Of a DNA stretch of 64,000 nt, positions 35,853 to 44,377 are shown one piece after another. The translations under genes and the position numbers were made by a program. Where the stretch lies: contig NZ_JQLG01000004.1 of the NCBI RefSeq assembly GCF_000744115.1, positions 62,001 to 126,000 of the forward strand, in the 5' to 3' direction. This DNA comes from Carnobacterium alterfunditum DSM 5972 (GTDB lineage: Bacteria > Bacillota > Bacilli > Lactobacillales > Carnobacteriaceae). Under the pieces are notes generated by a model, which had not been told where the DNA came from, made no database searches, and saw only the letters and a program-made list of their open reading frames with translations. Every line of letters starts with the position of its first letter. The stretch's first letter is position 1.

Positions 35853-37531
35853 GTATGTGTAAAATAGTTCTCGAGATGATTTTATTTTTTACTAGCAAAA
35901 TGAAAGAAGGCGTTCTATCATAAATGTATGCTGAGCGGCAAATACATAGATGAAAGAGGCCTTCTTATGGATAGAATTATAACAAAATTATATGAAATAA
36001 TAAAGGAATCGAGCGATTTAATCGCTACAGAGGAGTCTATACAACTCTATATGTATGAAGTATTCACTGAATTAGTAGGAGATATCTTCACCCATATGAA
36101 TCAAGTGATCAAAGAACAAAAACAAGGCGAAGGCTGGAAAGTGAAACGAGACGATTGGAAAACCGTTCAGTTTATTTTTGGTCCTGTTCGTTATCGCCGT
36201 ACCTTAATGGTCGATCAAGAGAGTCAAAATCATTATCCGCTAGATGACTGGTTAGGCATTCGAAACTACCAACGCCATAGTCCACTCGTAGAAGTGAAAG
36301 TAGCAGAACTAGCTAGTAAGTGTACCTACCGGGACACCGCTGAATTATTGAAAGAATGGACGGCAGTCACTATTAGTCACCAAACAGTCGGCAGTCTTCT
36401 TAAACGAGTTGGAGGAGCACAAGCACGTGAAGATGAAGAAATGGTAGTAGAACTAGACGAAGCCGTCGAGTTGCCAGAAGGTAAAAAAGTGGACTATTTT
36501 TACGCCGAGGCTGATGGCATTTTTGTTCGTGGGACGGAAAAGAGAAAAAGCTTAGAAGTTCGTCATGCGCTACTTTACGAAGGCTGGGAGAAAAATGGAA
36601 AGAGAGTCTCCTTAAAGGAGCCTAAAGCGATCATGACGACTAAAAAAACGGCTGGTTTTTGGGCAGAAGTTCAAGCCTTTACTGCGAGTCATTATGCGTT
36701 ACAACAAGCTCAAGTCATTACCAATAGTGACGGTGGACAAGGCTATACCGCAGACAAATTTCAAGAAGCCTTTTCTCAGTCGAACTATCCTGTAGTCAAT
36801 CAGTTAGACTCTTATCACATCTTCCAAGGCTTAAATCGCGCGTTTGGTTCACAGACTAGCCTCTTTAAACAGAAGGTCAATCAAGCTTTAAAAACACATG
36901 ATTTAAATGAGTTAACAATCTGGTTGGATACTTATGAAAGCACACTAGACGAGACACCAGCAGTGGAAAAACTGACTACCTTTAGAACATACGTATTACG
37001 GAATTGGGATCGAATTTTCGATTGGCGTGAAAAAGTAGAACAGGTTCCGCAGGACGCAAGAGGTTTAGGCGCAATGGAGTCGAATCAGCGGCATATTTCT
37101 TTTCGGATGAAAAAGCGTGGGATGCATTGGAGCGAAGAAGGCTGTGAAGCCATGGTAAAGGTAAAACAAGGCATCTTAAATCACACGTTACGTGACGCCT
37201 ATCTTCACCAACAAAATAGGAGTACGAGACAACAACGCAAGCTGAAACAAACGGTTCGTTTATCGTCGCTATTGCATCAGAAGACACGTCAGTCGGTTGG
37301 TGCAAAGGATGGGACAATGCCGTTGTATGCTTCTCATTCATCAGCAATGGGGAAACTCATAAAAAGTTTTCGTTAATTCCCTTCTGTTTGGGGAAGGTTC
37401 CTTGTTTTAGGAACCTTCTCCAAACGGATGGGCCAGCAAACGGCGGAGCCGTGCGGTAGTAGACGAGTGTACAAAAGTAGAACGCCTAAACTAGCAGGAT
37501 AATAGGACGACCGAGAAAAACTTGACACAGA
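35853..37531 (+). mobile_element. Complete ISLre2-type insertion sequence
   Basis: An element of about 1.68 kb with one transposase gene. The ends form imperfect inverted repeats (TATGTGTAAAATAGTTCTCG on the left, TCTGTGTCAAGTTTTTCTCG on the right read inward; 15 of 21 bases agree). It is flanked by the 10-bp direct repeat CTTTTAACAG. It appears intact. It sits eight bases upstream of the -35 box of the malate-locus promoter. A strong internal hairpin (37386-37425) lies after the transposase stop. Confidence 0.9.
35967..37376 (+). CDS. ISLre2-family transposase (UPF0236)
   Basis: A full-length transposase (about 469 aa from the ATG at 35967, which has AGAGG seven bases upstream). Family features include an N-terminal helical region, TYRDTAELLKEWTAVTISHQTVGSLLKRVG near residue 125, and the catalytic-region motifs YAEADGIFVRG near 180 and ITNSDGGQGYT near 255. 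A basic C-terminus carries many Arg and Lys. No frameshift was noticed, so it could be active. Confidence 0.92.
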   Translation: MDRIITKLYEIIKESSDLIATEESIQLYMYEVFTELVGDIFTHMNQVIKEQKQGEGWKVKRDDWKTVQFIFGPVRYRRTLMVDQESQNHYPLDDWLGIRNYQRHSPLVEVKVAELASKCTYRDTAELLKEWTAVTISHQTVGSLLKRVGGAQAREDEEMVVELDEAVELPEGKKVDYFYAEADGIFVRGTEKRKSLEVRHALLYEGWEKNGKRVSLKEPKAIMTTKKTAGFWAEVQAFTASHYALQQAQVITNSDGGQGYTADKFQEAFSQSNYPVVNQLDSYHIFQGLNRAFGSQTSLFKQKVNQALKTHDLNELTIWLDTYESTLDETPAVEKLTTFRTYVLRNWDRIFDWREKVEQVPQDARGLGAMESNQRHISFRMKKRGMHWSEEGCEAMVKVKQGILNHTLRDAYLHQQNRSTRQQRKLKQTVRLSSLLHQKTRQSVGAKDGTMPLYASHSSAMGKLIKSFR

Positions 37532-37541
37532 CTTTTAACAG
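37532..37541 (+). repeat. Right target-site duplication of the insertion sequence
   Basis: CTTTTAACAG matches 35843-35852 exactly. Confidence 0.85.
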
Positions 37542-37548
37542 TCCAAAA

Positions 37549-37577
37549 TTGAGTTCCCTAGCCTTTTATGCTAAACT
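37549..37577 (+). promoter_or_regulatory. Promoter of the malate-type dehydrogenase / malic enzyme operon
   Basis: TTGAGT (-35), a 17-bp spacer, and TAAACT (-10) preceded by an extended TG. A cre site follows at 37591-37604. Confidence 0.72.
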
Positions 37578-37590
37578 AAATTAGTATAAA

Positions 37591-37604
37591 AGGAAGCGCT
37601 TACT
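37591..37604 (+). promoter_or_regulatory. cre site at the malate locus
   Basis: AGGAAGCGCTTACT matches the CcpA cre consensus at every defined position. It lies at about the transcription start. Confidence 0.7.
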
Positions 37605-37654
37605 TATTTCGTTATTTTTTGTTTGTTTTTACAAAAAAGGAGGAGGAAGTTAAG

Positions 37655-38761
37655 ATGACAAGTTTTGTAGAATGGGATTTTTTGACCGAGTTTGTGGAAA
37701 AAGCTTTTATGGCTTATGGAATACCGGAAGCAGATGCGAAGATCTGTGCGGACGTTTTATTACAGTCAGATAAAAAAGGGATCGAGAGTCACGGAGTCAA
37801 TCGTTTTAAACCGATCTATATCGACCGGATCAAAGATGGTATCCAAAATCCGGTGACTGAATTTGAAATCGTGCGTGAAACACCTACAACGGCCGTAGTT
37901 GATGGACATGACGGTATGGGCCAAGTGATCGCCCATCGTTCGATGCAAATGGCCATTGATAAAGCTAAAAAATACGGTATGGGCATGGTAGCCGTGCGGA
38001 ATTCTACCCATTTTGGCATTGCCGGTTATTATACGGATATGGCGGCAGATGCTGGTTGTATTGGTATGGCTGGAACAAACGCCCGCCCTTCCATTGCGCC
38101 AACATTTAGTGTGCAAAATAAATTGGGTACGAACCCATTGACGGTCAGTTTCCCAACGGATGAAGCATTCCCATTCTCATTAGACTGTGCCACTTCCATC
38201 ATCCAACGAGGCAAAATTGAACTCTATGAGCGTGAAGGCAAAGATACTCCGGCTGGAACAGTCATCGCCCATGATGGTTCTGTCATGACGGATTCTCCAA
38301 CGATTCTAAAAGCTCTTCAATCTGGCGAAGCAGCTCTTGCTCCACTGGGAGGGATCGGCGAAGATCTTTCTGGTTATAAAGGTTATGGTTACGCTACGAT
38401 CGTTGAAGTTCTTTCATCTGCTTTACAGCAAGGGAATTTCTTAAGTATGCTATCTGGTATCGGCGAAAGCGGCGAAAAAATCAAATTCCATTTAGGTCAC
38501 TTCTTCATCGCCATTGATACGGAAGCCTTTATGGGTCTAGAAAGTTTCAAGAAAACGACCGGTGACATCATGCGTGAATTGCGGGCTGCTGAAAAAGCTC
38601 CCGGCGCTGAACGAATCTATACTGCCGGAGAAAAGGAATACTTAATTTGGCAAAAACGTCAAAAAACTGGTCTTCCGGTTAGTGAACCCGTTCAAAAAGA
38701 ACTGATTGCGATCCGCGACGATGCTGGATTGACCGATTACCGCTTCCCATTTGAACAGTAA
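37655..38761 (+). CDS. Ldh-family malate/L-lactate-type dehydrogenase
   Basis: About 368 aa of the NAD(P)-dependent Ldh_2 family (malate/L-lactate/ureidoglycolate/sulfolactate dehydrogenases), unrelated to classical LDH/MDH. Visible features are DKKGIESHGVNRF near residue 37, HFGIAGYYTDMA near 115, and the Asn-Pro loop NKLGTNPLTVSFP near 155, then KGYGYATIVEVLSSAL near 235. The ATG at 37655 follows AAAGGAGGAGGAAG, so the open frame from 37619 is not used. It is co-transcribed with a malic enzyme gene 12 bp downstream, which makes malate the likely substrate, though other 2-hydroxyacids are possible. Confidence 0.85.
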   Translation: MTSFVEWDFLTEFVEKAFMAYGIPEADAKICADVLLQSDKKGIESHGVNRFKPIYIDRIKDGIQNPVTEFEIVRETPTTAVVDGHDGMGQVIAHRSMQMAIDKAKKYGMGMVAVRNSTHFGIAGYYTDMAADAGCIGMAGTNARPSIAPTFSVQNKLGTNPLTVSFPTDEAFPFSLDCATSIIQRGKIELYEREGKDTPAGTVIAHDGSVMTDSPTILKALQSGEAALAPLGGIGEDLSGYKGYGYATIVEVLSSALQQGNFLSMLSGIGESGEKIKFHLGHFFIAIDTEAFMGLESFKKTTGDIMRELRAAEKAPGAERIYTAGEKEYLIWQKRQKTGLPVSEPVQKELIAIRDDAGLTDYRFPFEQ

Positions 38762-38773
38762 GGGAGATCAATT

Positions 38774-39946
38774 ATGGATAATAAAAAAGAAGCACTTGCA
38801 AAGCATTACGAATGGAACGGAAAAATTGAAGTCATGAGCCGCGTTCCGCTCAATAGTCGGGAAGATTTGGCACTCGCCTATACACCTGGCGTGGCCGAAG
38901 CTTGTTTAGCTATTGAAAAAAAACCAGATGAAGCTTATAAATTAACGCGGAAAAACAATTTAGTAGCGGTCATCACGAATGGGACGGCTGTGCTTGGCCT
39001 AGGCGCTATCGGTCCAGCGGCTTCTATGCCAGTAATGGAGGGCAAATGTGTTTTGTTTAAAGCCTTCGCTGACGTTGACGCCTTCCCTATTTCCATTCAA
39101 TCAAGAGATGTTGCTGTTATTGTGCAAACGATCGAGCAAATCAGTGGCAGTTTTGGTGGGATCAATCTTGAGGACATTGCAGCGCCTGAATGTTTTGAGG
39201 TTGAACGTCGCCTGAAAGCTTCGCTGGATATTCCGGTTTTCCATGATGATCAACACGGAACAGCCGTCGTCGTTGCTGCTGGATTGATCAATGCCTTAAA
39301 ACTAGTTGATAAATCCTTTGCTAGCATCAAAGTCGTTGTCAATGGAGCTGGGTCAGCTGGTATCGCTGTTGCAAAACACTTATTGAACTTTGGTGTGCGA
39401 AATCTGATCTTAACGGATAAATCCGGTATTTTAGCTAGTGATACACCTGATTTAAATAGTGAACAGCAACACATGATGACCGTGACCAACTTGACGAAGC
39501 AACATGGTGATCTGACTTTGGCATTAAAGGATGCGGATGTTTTCATCGGTGTATCGTCAGGGAATATCTTGAAGCCGTCTATGATTCAAAACATGAAGTC
39601 AGATCCAATCGTTTTCGCCATGGCTAACCCGGTACCAGAGATCATGCCTGAACTGGCAGCTACAGCTGGTGTCGCCGTCATAGGGACTGGGCGCAGCGAT
39701 TATCCGAATCAAGTCAATAATGTCTTAGCTTTCCCTGGGATATTCAAAGGCGCTCTCAGCGTTCGAGCTTCTGATATCAACGAAGCCATGAAAGTCGCCG
39801 CCTCTCACGCAATTGCTTCGCTGATTACTAGTGATGAATTAAGAGCGGACTATGTGATCCCTGATGCGTTGGACCCAAGAGTCTGTCCTGCTGTTGCTAA
39901 AGCTGTAAAAGAGGCTGCTATTGAGACACAAATTAATCGCATTTAA
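38774..39946 (+). CDS. maeE-like: NAD(P)-dependent malic enzyme
   Basis: This 390-residue enzyme decarboxylates L-malate to pyruvate. The malic N-terminal domain ([16 protein letters not shown] near residue 37, [13 protein letters not shown] near 75, DVDAFPI) is followed by the metal-site [10 protein letters not shown] near 157 and an NAD-binding fold ([17 protein letters not shown] near 190). Length fits the short bacterial malic enzymes, not the 540-residue malolactic enzyme. A ribosome site GGGAG lies before the ATG. No malate transporter is next to it. Confidence 0.93.
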   Translation: MDNKKEALAKHYEWNGKIEVMSRVPLNSREDLALAYTPGVAEACLAIEKKPDEAYKLTRKNNLVAVITNGTAVLGLGAIGPAASMPVMEGKCVLFKAFADVDAFPISIQSRDVAVIVQTIEQISGSFGGINLEDIAAPECFEVERRLKASLDIPVFHDDQHGTAVVVAAGLINALKLVDKSFASIKVVVNGAGSAGIAVAKHLLNFGVRNLILTDKSGILASDTPDLNSEQQHMMTVTNLTKQHGDLTLALKDADVFIGVSSGNILKPSMIQNMKSDPIVFAMANPVPEIMPELAATAGVAVIGTGRSDYPNQVNNVLAFPGIFKGALSVRASDINEAMKVAASHAIASLITSDELRADYVIPDALDPRVCPAVAKAVKEAAIETQINRI

Positions 39947-40020
39947 CGATGTATGCTTTACTAGTTAAAGGTACTAATTTAAACATAAAGGGTTCTTAAC
40001 AAAATAATATTAGTACATTT

Positions 40021-40224
40021 TAAATGAAATTTATGGAGGAATAGGATTTGCTTGTAGCCGTGTAAAGGATTCAATGCGAATTACAGAGCGTTGACGCTTC
40101 AGCGATTACGCCCTGTTTGAGGCTTGAAAGCCTTAAGACTGTGCGTTTCAGGCTTCAGGCGCTCCCATGGCTCCACAAGCAAATCCGTCTATTCCAGAAG
40201 AAATTTCGTGTCATCAATACTATC
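40021..40224 (-). repeat. Interspersed palindromic repeat, copy H (class I core)
   Basis: Both arms are present (GGAGGAATAGGATTTGCTTG and CACAAGCAAATCCGTCTATT). The core stem ACAGAGCG (40083-40090) pairs with CGCCCTGT (40109-40116) with one mismatch. The element fills the gap between the malic enzyme gene and the convergent 96-aa gene. It continues into TGTCATCAATAC, which also borders copy J. Confidence 0.9.
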
Positions 40225-40239
40225 TATTGAATCCAAATA

Positions 40240-40287
40240 AATAACCTGATAACCGCCACAGAGAAAATTGGCCGTTATCAGGTTATT
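40240..40287 (-). terminator. Terminator of the 96-aa gene
   Basis: AATAACCTGATAAC..GCC pairs with GGC..GTTATCAGGTTATT, an 18-bp stem with one mismatch, next to the stop codon. A diverged copy of this hairpin lies at 50670-50716. Confidence 0.88.
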
Positions 40288-40292
40288 CTTTT

Positions 40293-40583
40293 TTAATAGG
40301 TATCGCTTGTCCAGCCATTGGCTTTGTAAGCATTCACCATGTTCTTATTGTGCTCATCCGTTGCATAGTTGATTTCTAAAGGTCTTAAATGGATTGCAAT
40401 CGTTCCTGCTGCTTTATTTTTTTCTACTGAAATTACTTCGATCTCAACAGGATCCACAAACATAGAATCTTTGATGAAATCCCCTTTTCGCGGAATATTG
40501 ATTGATTCAAAGGGTTTTGTCAGTGTGATTACTTTCTCTTCAGGGATTTTTATATTGATCGTGCGATAAAGTGTCATTTCCAT
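40293..40583 (-). CDS. Small hypothetical protein (96 aa)
   Basis: No family was recognised. It is a compact, probably beta-rich cytoplasmic protein (LYRTINIKIPEEKVITLTKPFESI, EIEVISVEKNKAAGTIAIHLRPL) that ends in an Asn/Tyr-rich tail YKANGWTSDTY. TTGGAGGGAAG precedes the ATG. A broken copy of its last codons plus terminator occurs at 50670-50765, showing that the locus was once duplicated. Function unknown. Confidence 0.65.
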   Translation of the reverse strand: MEMTLYRTINIKIPEEKVITLTKPFESINIPRKGDFIKDSMFVDPVEIEVISVEKNKAAGTIAIHLRPLEINYATDEHNKNMVNAYKANGWTSDTY

Positions 40584-40660
40584 TATCTTCCCTCCAAAGT
40601 TTTATCGTTAAGTAAATCATATCATACCTTTCGAAACGCGACGAATAGAACACTCATTTT

Positions 40661-41347
40661 TTAGATTAATTTAATTTTACTTGAATTTTTTTGATGTCTG
40701 GCTGATTTCTTTATTTCATAGTATTTATTCATATACTGTGCAGCTAAACTTGTTACTTTATCAAAATCGCCTATTTTTACAGATTCGAATAAATGTCCAC
40801 CCACACCAACAGCAACGACTCCTGCTTTAAACCATTCTGCCATGCTGTCTATGCTGACACCGCCTGTAGGCATGATATTTAAATAAGGTAAAGGTGCTTT
40901 AAATGCCTTGACGATACTCGGACTATAAACACTTCCTGGAAATAATTTAACAATATCGACGCCACTTTTAAGTGCTGTTTCCATCTCAGTAATCGTCATG
41001 CACCCTGGTAAGTAGGGAATTTGATAAAGATTGCACATCTCTGCTGTTTTATGATTAAAACTTGGGCTAACAATATATTGCGCACCAGCTATAATGGCTA
41101 AGCGTGCCGTTGTTGCGTCTAGCACTGTTCCAGCACCTATGAGAATGCCAGTATCCTCTTTGTAGTAATCAGATAGTTCTTTTATAATTTCATTAGCTTC
41201 TGGGACAGTAAAGGTTATTTCTATACTCATGATCCCACCCTTAATGACAGCATGACTCGTTTTCAACACTTCTTCTTTTGTTTCACCTCTTAGAACAGCT
41301 ATAACTCCTGCTTTTTCTATTCGTTGTAAAATCCTCATTTTTTTCAT
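40661..41347 (-). CDS. eda-like: KDPG/KHG-type aldolase
   Basis: The 228-residue aldolase is of the Eda family (2-keto-3-deoxy-6-phosphogluconate / 4-hydroxy-2-oxoglutarate). Visible parts: VIAVLRGETKEEV near residue 14, the Glu of SIEITFTVPEA near 41, GAGTVLDATTA near 72, the Schiff-base Lys in VDIVKLFPGSVYSP near 134, and the phosphate-binding MPTGGVSIDSM near 160. The C-terminus has about 15 extra basic residues. It follows the PTS operon but lies beyond a strong terminator at 41500-41536, so it may have its own promoter. GGAGATCG precedes the ATG. Confidence 0.88.
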   Translation of the reverse strand: MKKMRILQRIEKAGVIAVLRGETKEEVLKTSHAVIKGGIMSIEITFTVPEANEIIKELSDYYKEDTGILIGAGTVLDATTARLAIIAGAQYIVSPSFNHKTAEMCNLYQIPYLPGCMTITEMETALKSGVDIVKLFPGSVYSPSIVKAFKAPLPYLNIMPTGGVSIDSMAEWFKAGVVAVGVGGHLFESVKIGDFDKVTSLAAQYMNKYYEIKKSARHQKNSSKIKLI

Positions 41348-41499
41348 TTTTTCGATCTCCTTAAAATAGTATCAACATGAAGTAACCGTATTCATTTTAT
41401 CTTCAACAAAATTATTTAAATCGACTTTTTTTTCATATTAGGAGCTCTTTAGATTTAACTAGTGTATCTTCCTCTAAGTTGATTACTTCTAAAAATAAA

Positions 41500-41536
41500 A
41501 ACATAGCTTCTATACGAATGGTATAGAAGCTATGTT
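41500..41536 (-). terminator. Terminator after the PTS EIIA gene
   Basis: A perfect 16-bp stem AACATAGCTTCTATAC / GTATAGAAGCTATGTT with a five-base loop and a T-rich tail on the minus strand. It separates the PTS operon from the aldolase gene. Confidence 0.9.
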
Positions 41537-41549
41537 CGACGATCTTATT

Positions 41550-42002
41550 TTAGAATTCTTCCTCTTCGTCATCTTGATCATCTTGATCAGAATATTCAGC
41601 TGACCATGTCACGATCCCTCGCTGAGCTTCGTTGATTACAGAAGCGACTGCGTCTTGGATGGAAGAACCAATCATTTGTTGATTGATCGCATCAATAAAC
41701 ATTGGTAAATTGACACCTGCGATCACGTGGACTTTCTTTTGTTGTTCCGCTGTAAGTGAATTCACAGCCAAAACAGCTTGGTTATACAGACTAGCGCCCG
41801 CTAGATCCACGAAAATAATGACACCATCATTTTGATCAACTGCTTTGATTGCTTTTAAAAATTTTCCATTTAAATCTTGGACATTATCTTCTTGAAACAG
41901 GTTTAGCGTTTTAATATTTTCGGTGCTGCCAATGATCAAATCGGCCGCGCTGACAATACCATTACTCATCTCTCCATGTGTAGCAACGATGATCCCAATC
42001 AT
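41550..42002 (-). CDS. PTS mannose-family EIIA component
   Basis: The 150-residue cytoplasmic EIIA domain has the phosphorylated His in IIVATHGEMSNGIV (His near residue 10) and the conserved GVIIFVDLAGASLYNQAVLAV near residue 60. Its C-terminus is unusually acidic (DQDDQDDEEEEF). EIIC at 44378 also ends in an Asp run, so acidic tails mark two components of this PTS. It starts inside the stop of the upstream gene (four-base overlap). Confidence 0.88.
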   Translation of the reverse strand: MIGIIVATHGEMSNGIVSAADLIIGSTENIKTLNLFQEDNVQDLNGKFLKAIKAVDQNDGVIIFVDLAGASLYNQAVLAVNSLTAEQQKKVHVIAGVNLPMFIDAINQQMIGSSIQDAVASVINEAQRGIVTWSAEYSDQDDQDDEEEEF

Positions 42003-42904
42003 TTATTATTCCTCCCGACTAGCTGTTTCAAATAAAGTAATACTTCATTCATATTCGTATCACTCAGTTGATTCTGCTTCAAATCGTCTTTACTCAATGT
42101 AAAACGATCTTTTTCTTTGGTGGCGCTGATGACGTACACTAAGCGATTATTTGCAATCTCAGACGAAACAACTGTCTCTATTGAGTTGCTAGAAATGGCT
42201 AATTTACGATTACTCATCACTTGGTATAATTTTTTTCTTGAACCAATACTATCTAACATATAGACAGTAGCATTGCTTTGGCCCATGACTTTTTCTAAAC
42301 CGGCATTATTCGTACAACCGGCATCTAGAAAAGCAAATGCTAGTTTTTTATTTCTAAATTGTTTCGTGCTATAAAGCTGCACTAGAACAGAAGATGTATT
42401 TCGAATCAAATTGTGCTTATTCGGCCAGCCTCTAGCTACGCTCTTTAAAAAGAAGAAATAGAGAACATAGAATAGAATGCACAGTAGCGAAACCGGGCTT
42501 ATCAAAGCATTGGTTTGGAATACCGGCATAGCCACTTGCCATGTGAACACTAACCCTACGATGATGTATAAGATAGCCGAAAGAAAAATGAATCTCATCG
42601 TATTTTTCTTTCGATCTGCTACATCAAAAAATTGATACGGACCAAGATGAGCTGCTGGAGTATCATAATAAGTGCAAATAATTGTATCTGCTTTTTTTAT
42701 GTCTCCAACATAAAGATTATTATATTCTACAAGATCTTTCTCATTCAATTTAAAGGTCTCTAGCTCAACATCTGACCTGAATTGACGAATGTCAGCTGTC
42801 AAACTTTCTAAAAAACGATCTTTTCGTTTTCGCGTATAACGCTTCCCAAAAATGGAATGATAGCGAACATACCAATCTTCTAATTGTTCATCTTGTTCCA
42901 TCAA
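41999..42904 (-). CDS. Membrane protein with degenerate M28-peptidase-like features, within PTS operon
   Basis: A 301-residue protein not part of a standard PTS. Two hydrophobic helices (about 103-125 and 131-152) split a cytoplasmic-type domain. IICTYYDTPAAHLGP near residue 77 resembles the M28 aminopeptidase strand that holds the first zinc ligand. KLAFAFLDAGCTNNAGLEKV near 193 resembles the M28 Asp-Glu-Glu segment with the catalytic Glu lost. So it may be a peptidase-fold pseudoenzyme. It overlaps the EIIA gene by four bases and lies 16 bp after EIIB, so it is clearly co-translated with the PTS. Function unknown; the M28 relation is by eye. Confidence 0.6.
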   Translation of the reverse strand: MMEQDEQLEDWYVRYHSIFGKRYTRKRKDRFLESLTADIRQFRSDVELETFKLNEKDLVEYNNLYVGDIKKADTIICTYYDTPAAHLGPYQFFDVADRKKNTMRFIFLSAILYIIVGLVFTWQVAMPVFQTNALISPVSLLCILFYVLYFFFLKSVARGWPNKHNLIRNTSSVLVQLYSTKQFRNKKLAFAFLDAGCTNNAGLEKVMGQSNATVYMLDSIGSRKKLYQVMSNRKLAISSNSIETVVSSEIANNRLVYVISATKEKDRFTLSKDDLKQNQLSDTNMNEVLLYLKQLVGRNNK

Positions 42905-42920
42905 TTATCATCCTAACTCA

Positions 42921-43424
42921 TTATAGATTAAATTTTGCCAAAACTTCTTTCAAATTAGTTCTTGGAGCAGATGGTGTTGCTTGGAAATAGATATCTTCCA
43001 CATGGTACTTTTCATCAAGCTCTTTTAATTTTAACGCATCTTCTCTATTTAGGTAAACGGATTTTGTAACAAAAATATCCTCTTCCCCTTTTTGAGCGAT
43101 GCCGCCGATATTTATTTCTTTCATTGGAACACCATGTTTCACCAATTCATAAATAACATCAACTGTTTTGGCGATCAAGATACAGCTGTATTCTTTGAAC
43201 TCGAATTCATCCCAATAGTATTTGCATTTTTCTAGAGTCATAACGACCGTTTTCTTACCTGTACGTCCTCCAGCACTTTTATACAAACTTTTCATAAATT
43301 TATCTTTTGCTACAATATCATCCACAACGAATAATGAATTTACTCCGTCACGCCCAGAAAGTGTCAGCATGACTTGTCCATGGATCAAACGCTCATCTAT
43401 ACGCGCTAAATTTACTACTCCCAT
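42921..43424 (-). CDS. PTS mannose-family EIIB component
   Basis: About 167 aa with the typical EIIB-Man N-terminus VNLARIDERLIHGQVMLTL, whose His is the phosphorylation site. The later part, EINIGGIAQKGEEDIFVTKSVYL near residue 115, is also family-typical. The ATG at 43424 has AAGGAAG nine bases upstream; the TTG three codons earlier is less likely. Confidence 0.9.
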   Translation of the reverse strand: MGVVNLARIDERLIHGQVMLTLSGRDGVNSLFVVDDIVAKDKFMKSLYKSAGGRTGKKTVVMTLEKCKYYWDEFEFKEYSCILIAKTVDVIYELVKHGVPMKEINIGGIAQKGEEDIFVTKSVYLNREDALKLKELDEKYHVEDIYFQATPSAPRTNLKEVLAKFNL

Positions 43425-43468
43425 TGATTTCAACTTCCTTTCTTATGCTTGTTTCGCTTCTTAATTGA

Positions 43469-44347
43469 TTATAAAATTCCTACTGCTGCTAATACGATCA
43501 AGATCAATGTTAACCATAACAGTGCTCTCGTAACTTTTAATCCCTTCTTGACATAGTACCAATAAATACCCATAACGGTTGCAAGTGGTAGTATACCTGG
43601 CAAGATAGTGTCAAGCGTTTCTTGAATGATAAACGGCCTTCCAGAGATCATGAATTCCAAGGAAGAGGAGACCGTTACATAGTTTCCGGCTAGGATCCCC
43701 ATCATGAACAACCCTAAAATAGACAACAATTCGATCGCATTTTGAACTCCTGCACTTTCCATTAGTCCTGTAGCACTTTTACCCATGACGAACCCTTGAC
43801 GAGCAAAGAATAAACCGATCAACACTTGATAAGTGGCAAAAGCGATGAATGGGAATAACGCTCCAGCAGCTGATCCATTTTGAGCCCAAGGAATAGCGAT
43901 AGCAATAAAAATATATTGGATCGTTCCTGAGTCGATCGAGTCACCAATACCAGATAAGGCACCCATTAGACCGGCCTTAGTATTGTACATTAAGTCATCT
44001 GTCATAACAATTTCTTCGTTGTTTTGTTCTTGTTTGGCACGTTCTTGTTCCATTGAAGACATTAAACCGGTTAAGATCCCGCCACCCCATGTTAATTGGG
44101 TATTGAAGAACAATAATTGTCTTTTATATGCTGCACGTAAAGCATCATCGTCTTTGTATAGTTTTCGCAAAACAGGCATCATACCGTATAGTAAAGATGG
44201 TGCAAGGTAACGCTCAAATGAATGAGGGATCTCATTTGCAAAGTGCCATCTTAAGTAAGCTATCGAAACATCCTTGTTTGTCAGTTCTCCTAGTTCCATT
44301 TCTTTAGTGCTCTCAGTAAGCGTTGCTTGTTGTGTGTCAGTCGTCAT
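43469..44347 (-). CDS. PTS mannose-family EIID component
   Basis: The 292-residue EIID has an N-terminal amphipathic part (LTNKDVSIAYLRWHFANEIPHSFERY), the family motif GLMGALSGIGDSIDSGTIQYIFIAIAIP near residue 128, and membrane spans in the C-terminal half. It forms the membrane sugar channel with EIIC, 30 bp upstream. Confidence 0.92.
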   Translation of the reverse strand: MTTDTQQATLTESTKEMELGELTNKDVSIAYLRWHFANEIPHSFERYLAPSLLYGMMPVLRKLYKDDDALRAAYKRQLLFFNTQLTWGGGILTGLMSSMEQERAKQEQNNEEIVMTDDLMYNTKAGLMGALSGIGDSIDSGTIQYIFIAIAIPWAQNGSAAGALFPFIAFATYQVLIGLFFARQGFVMGKSATGLMESAGVQNAIELLSILGLFMMGILAGNYVTVSSSLEFMISGRPFIIQETLDTILPGILPLATVMGIYWYYVKKGLKVTRALLWLTLILIVLAAVGIL

Positions 44348-44377
44348 TTTTAGTGCTCCTTTCGCTCATCGTTTTTT

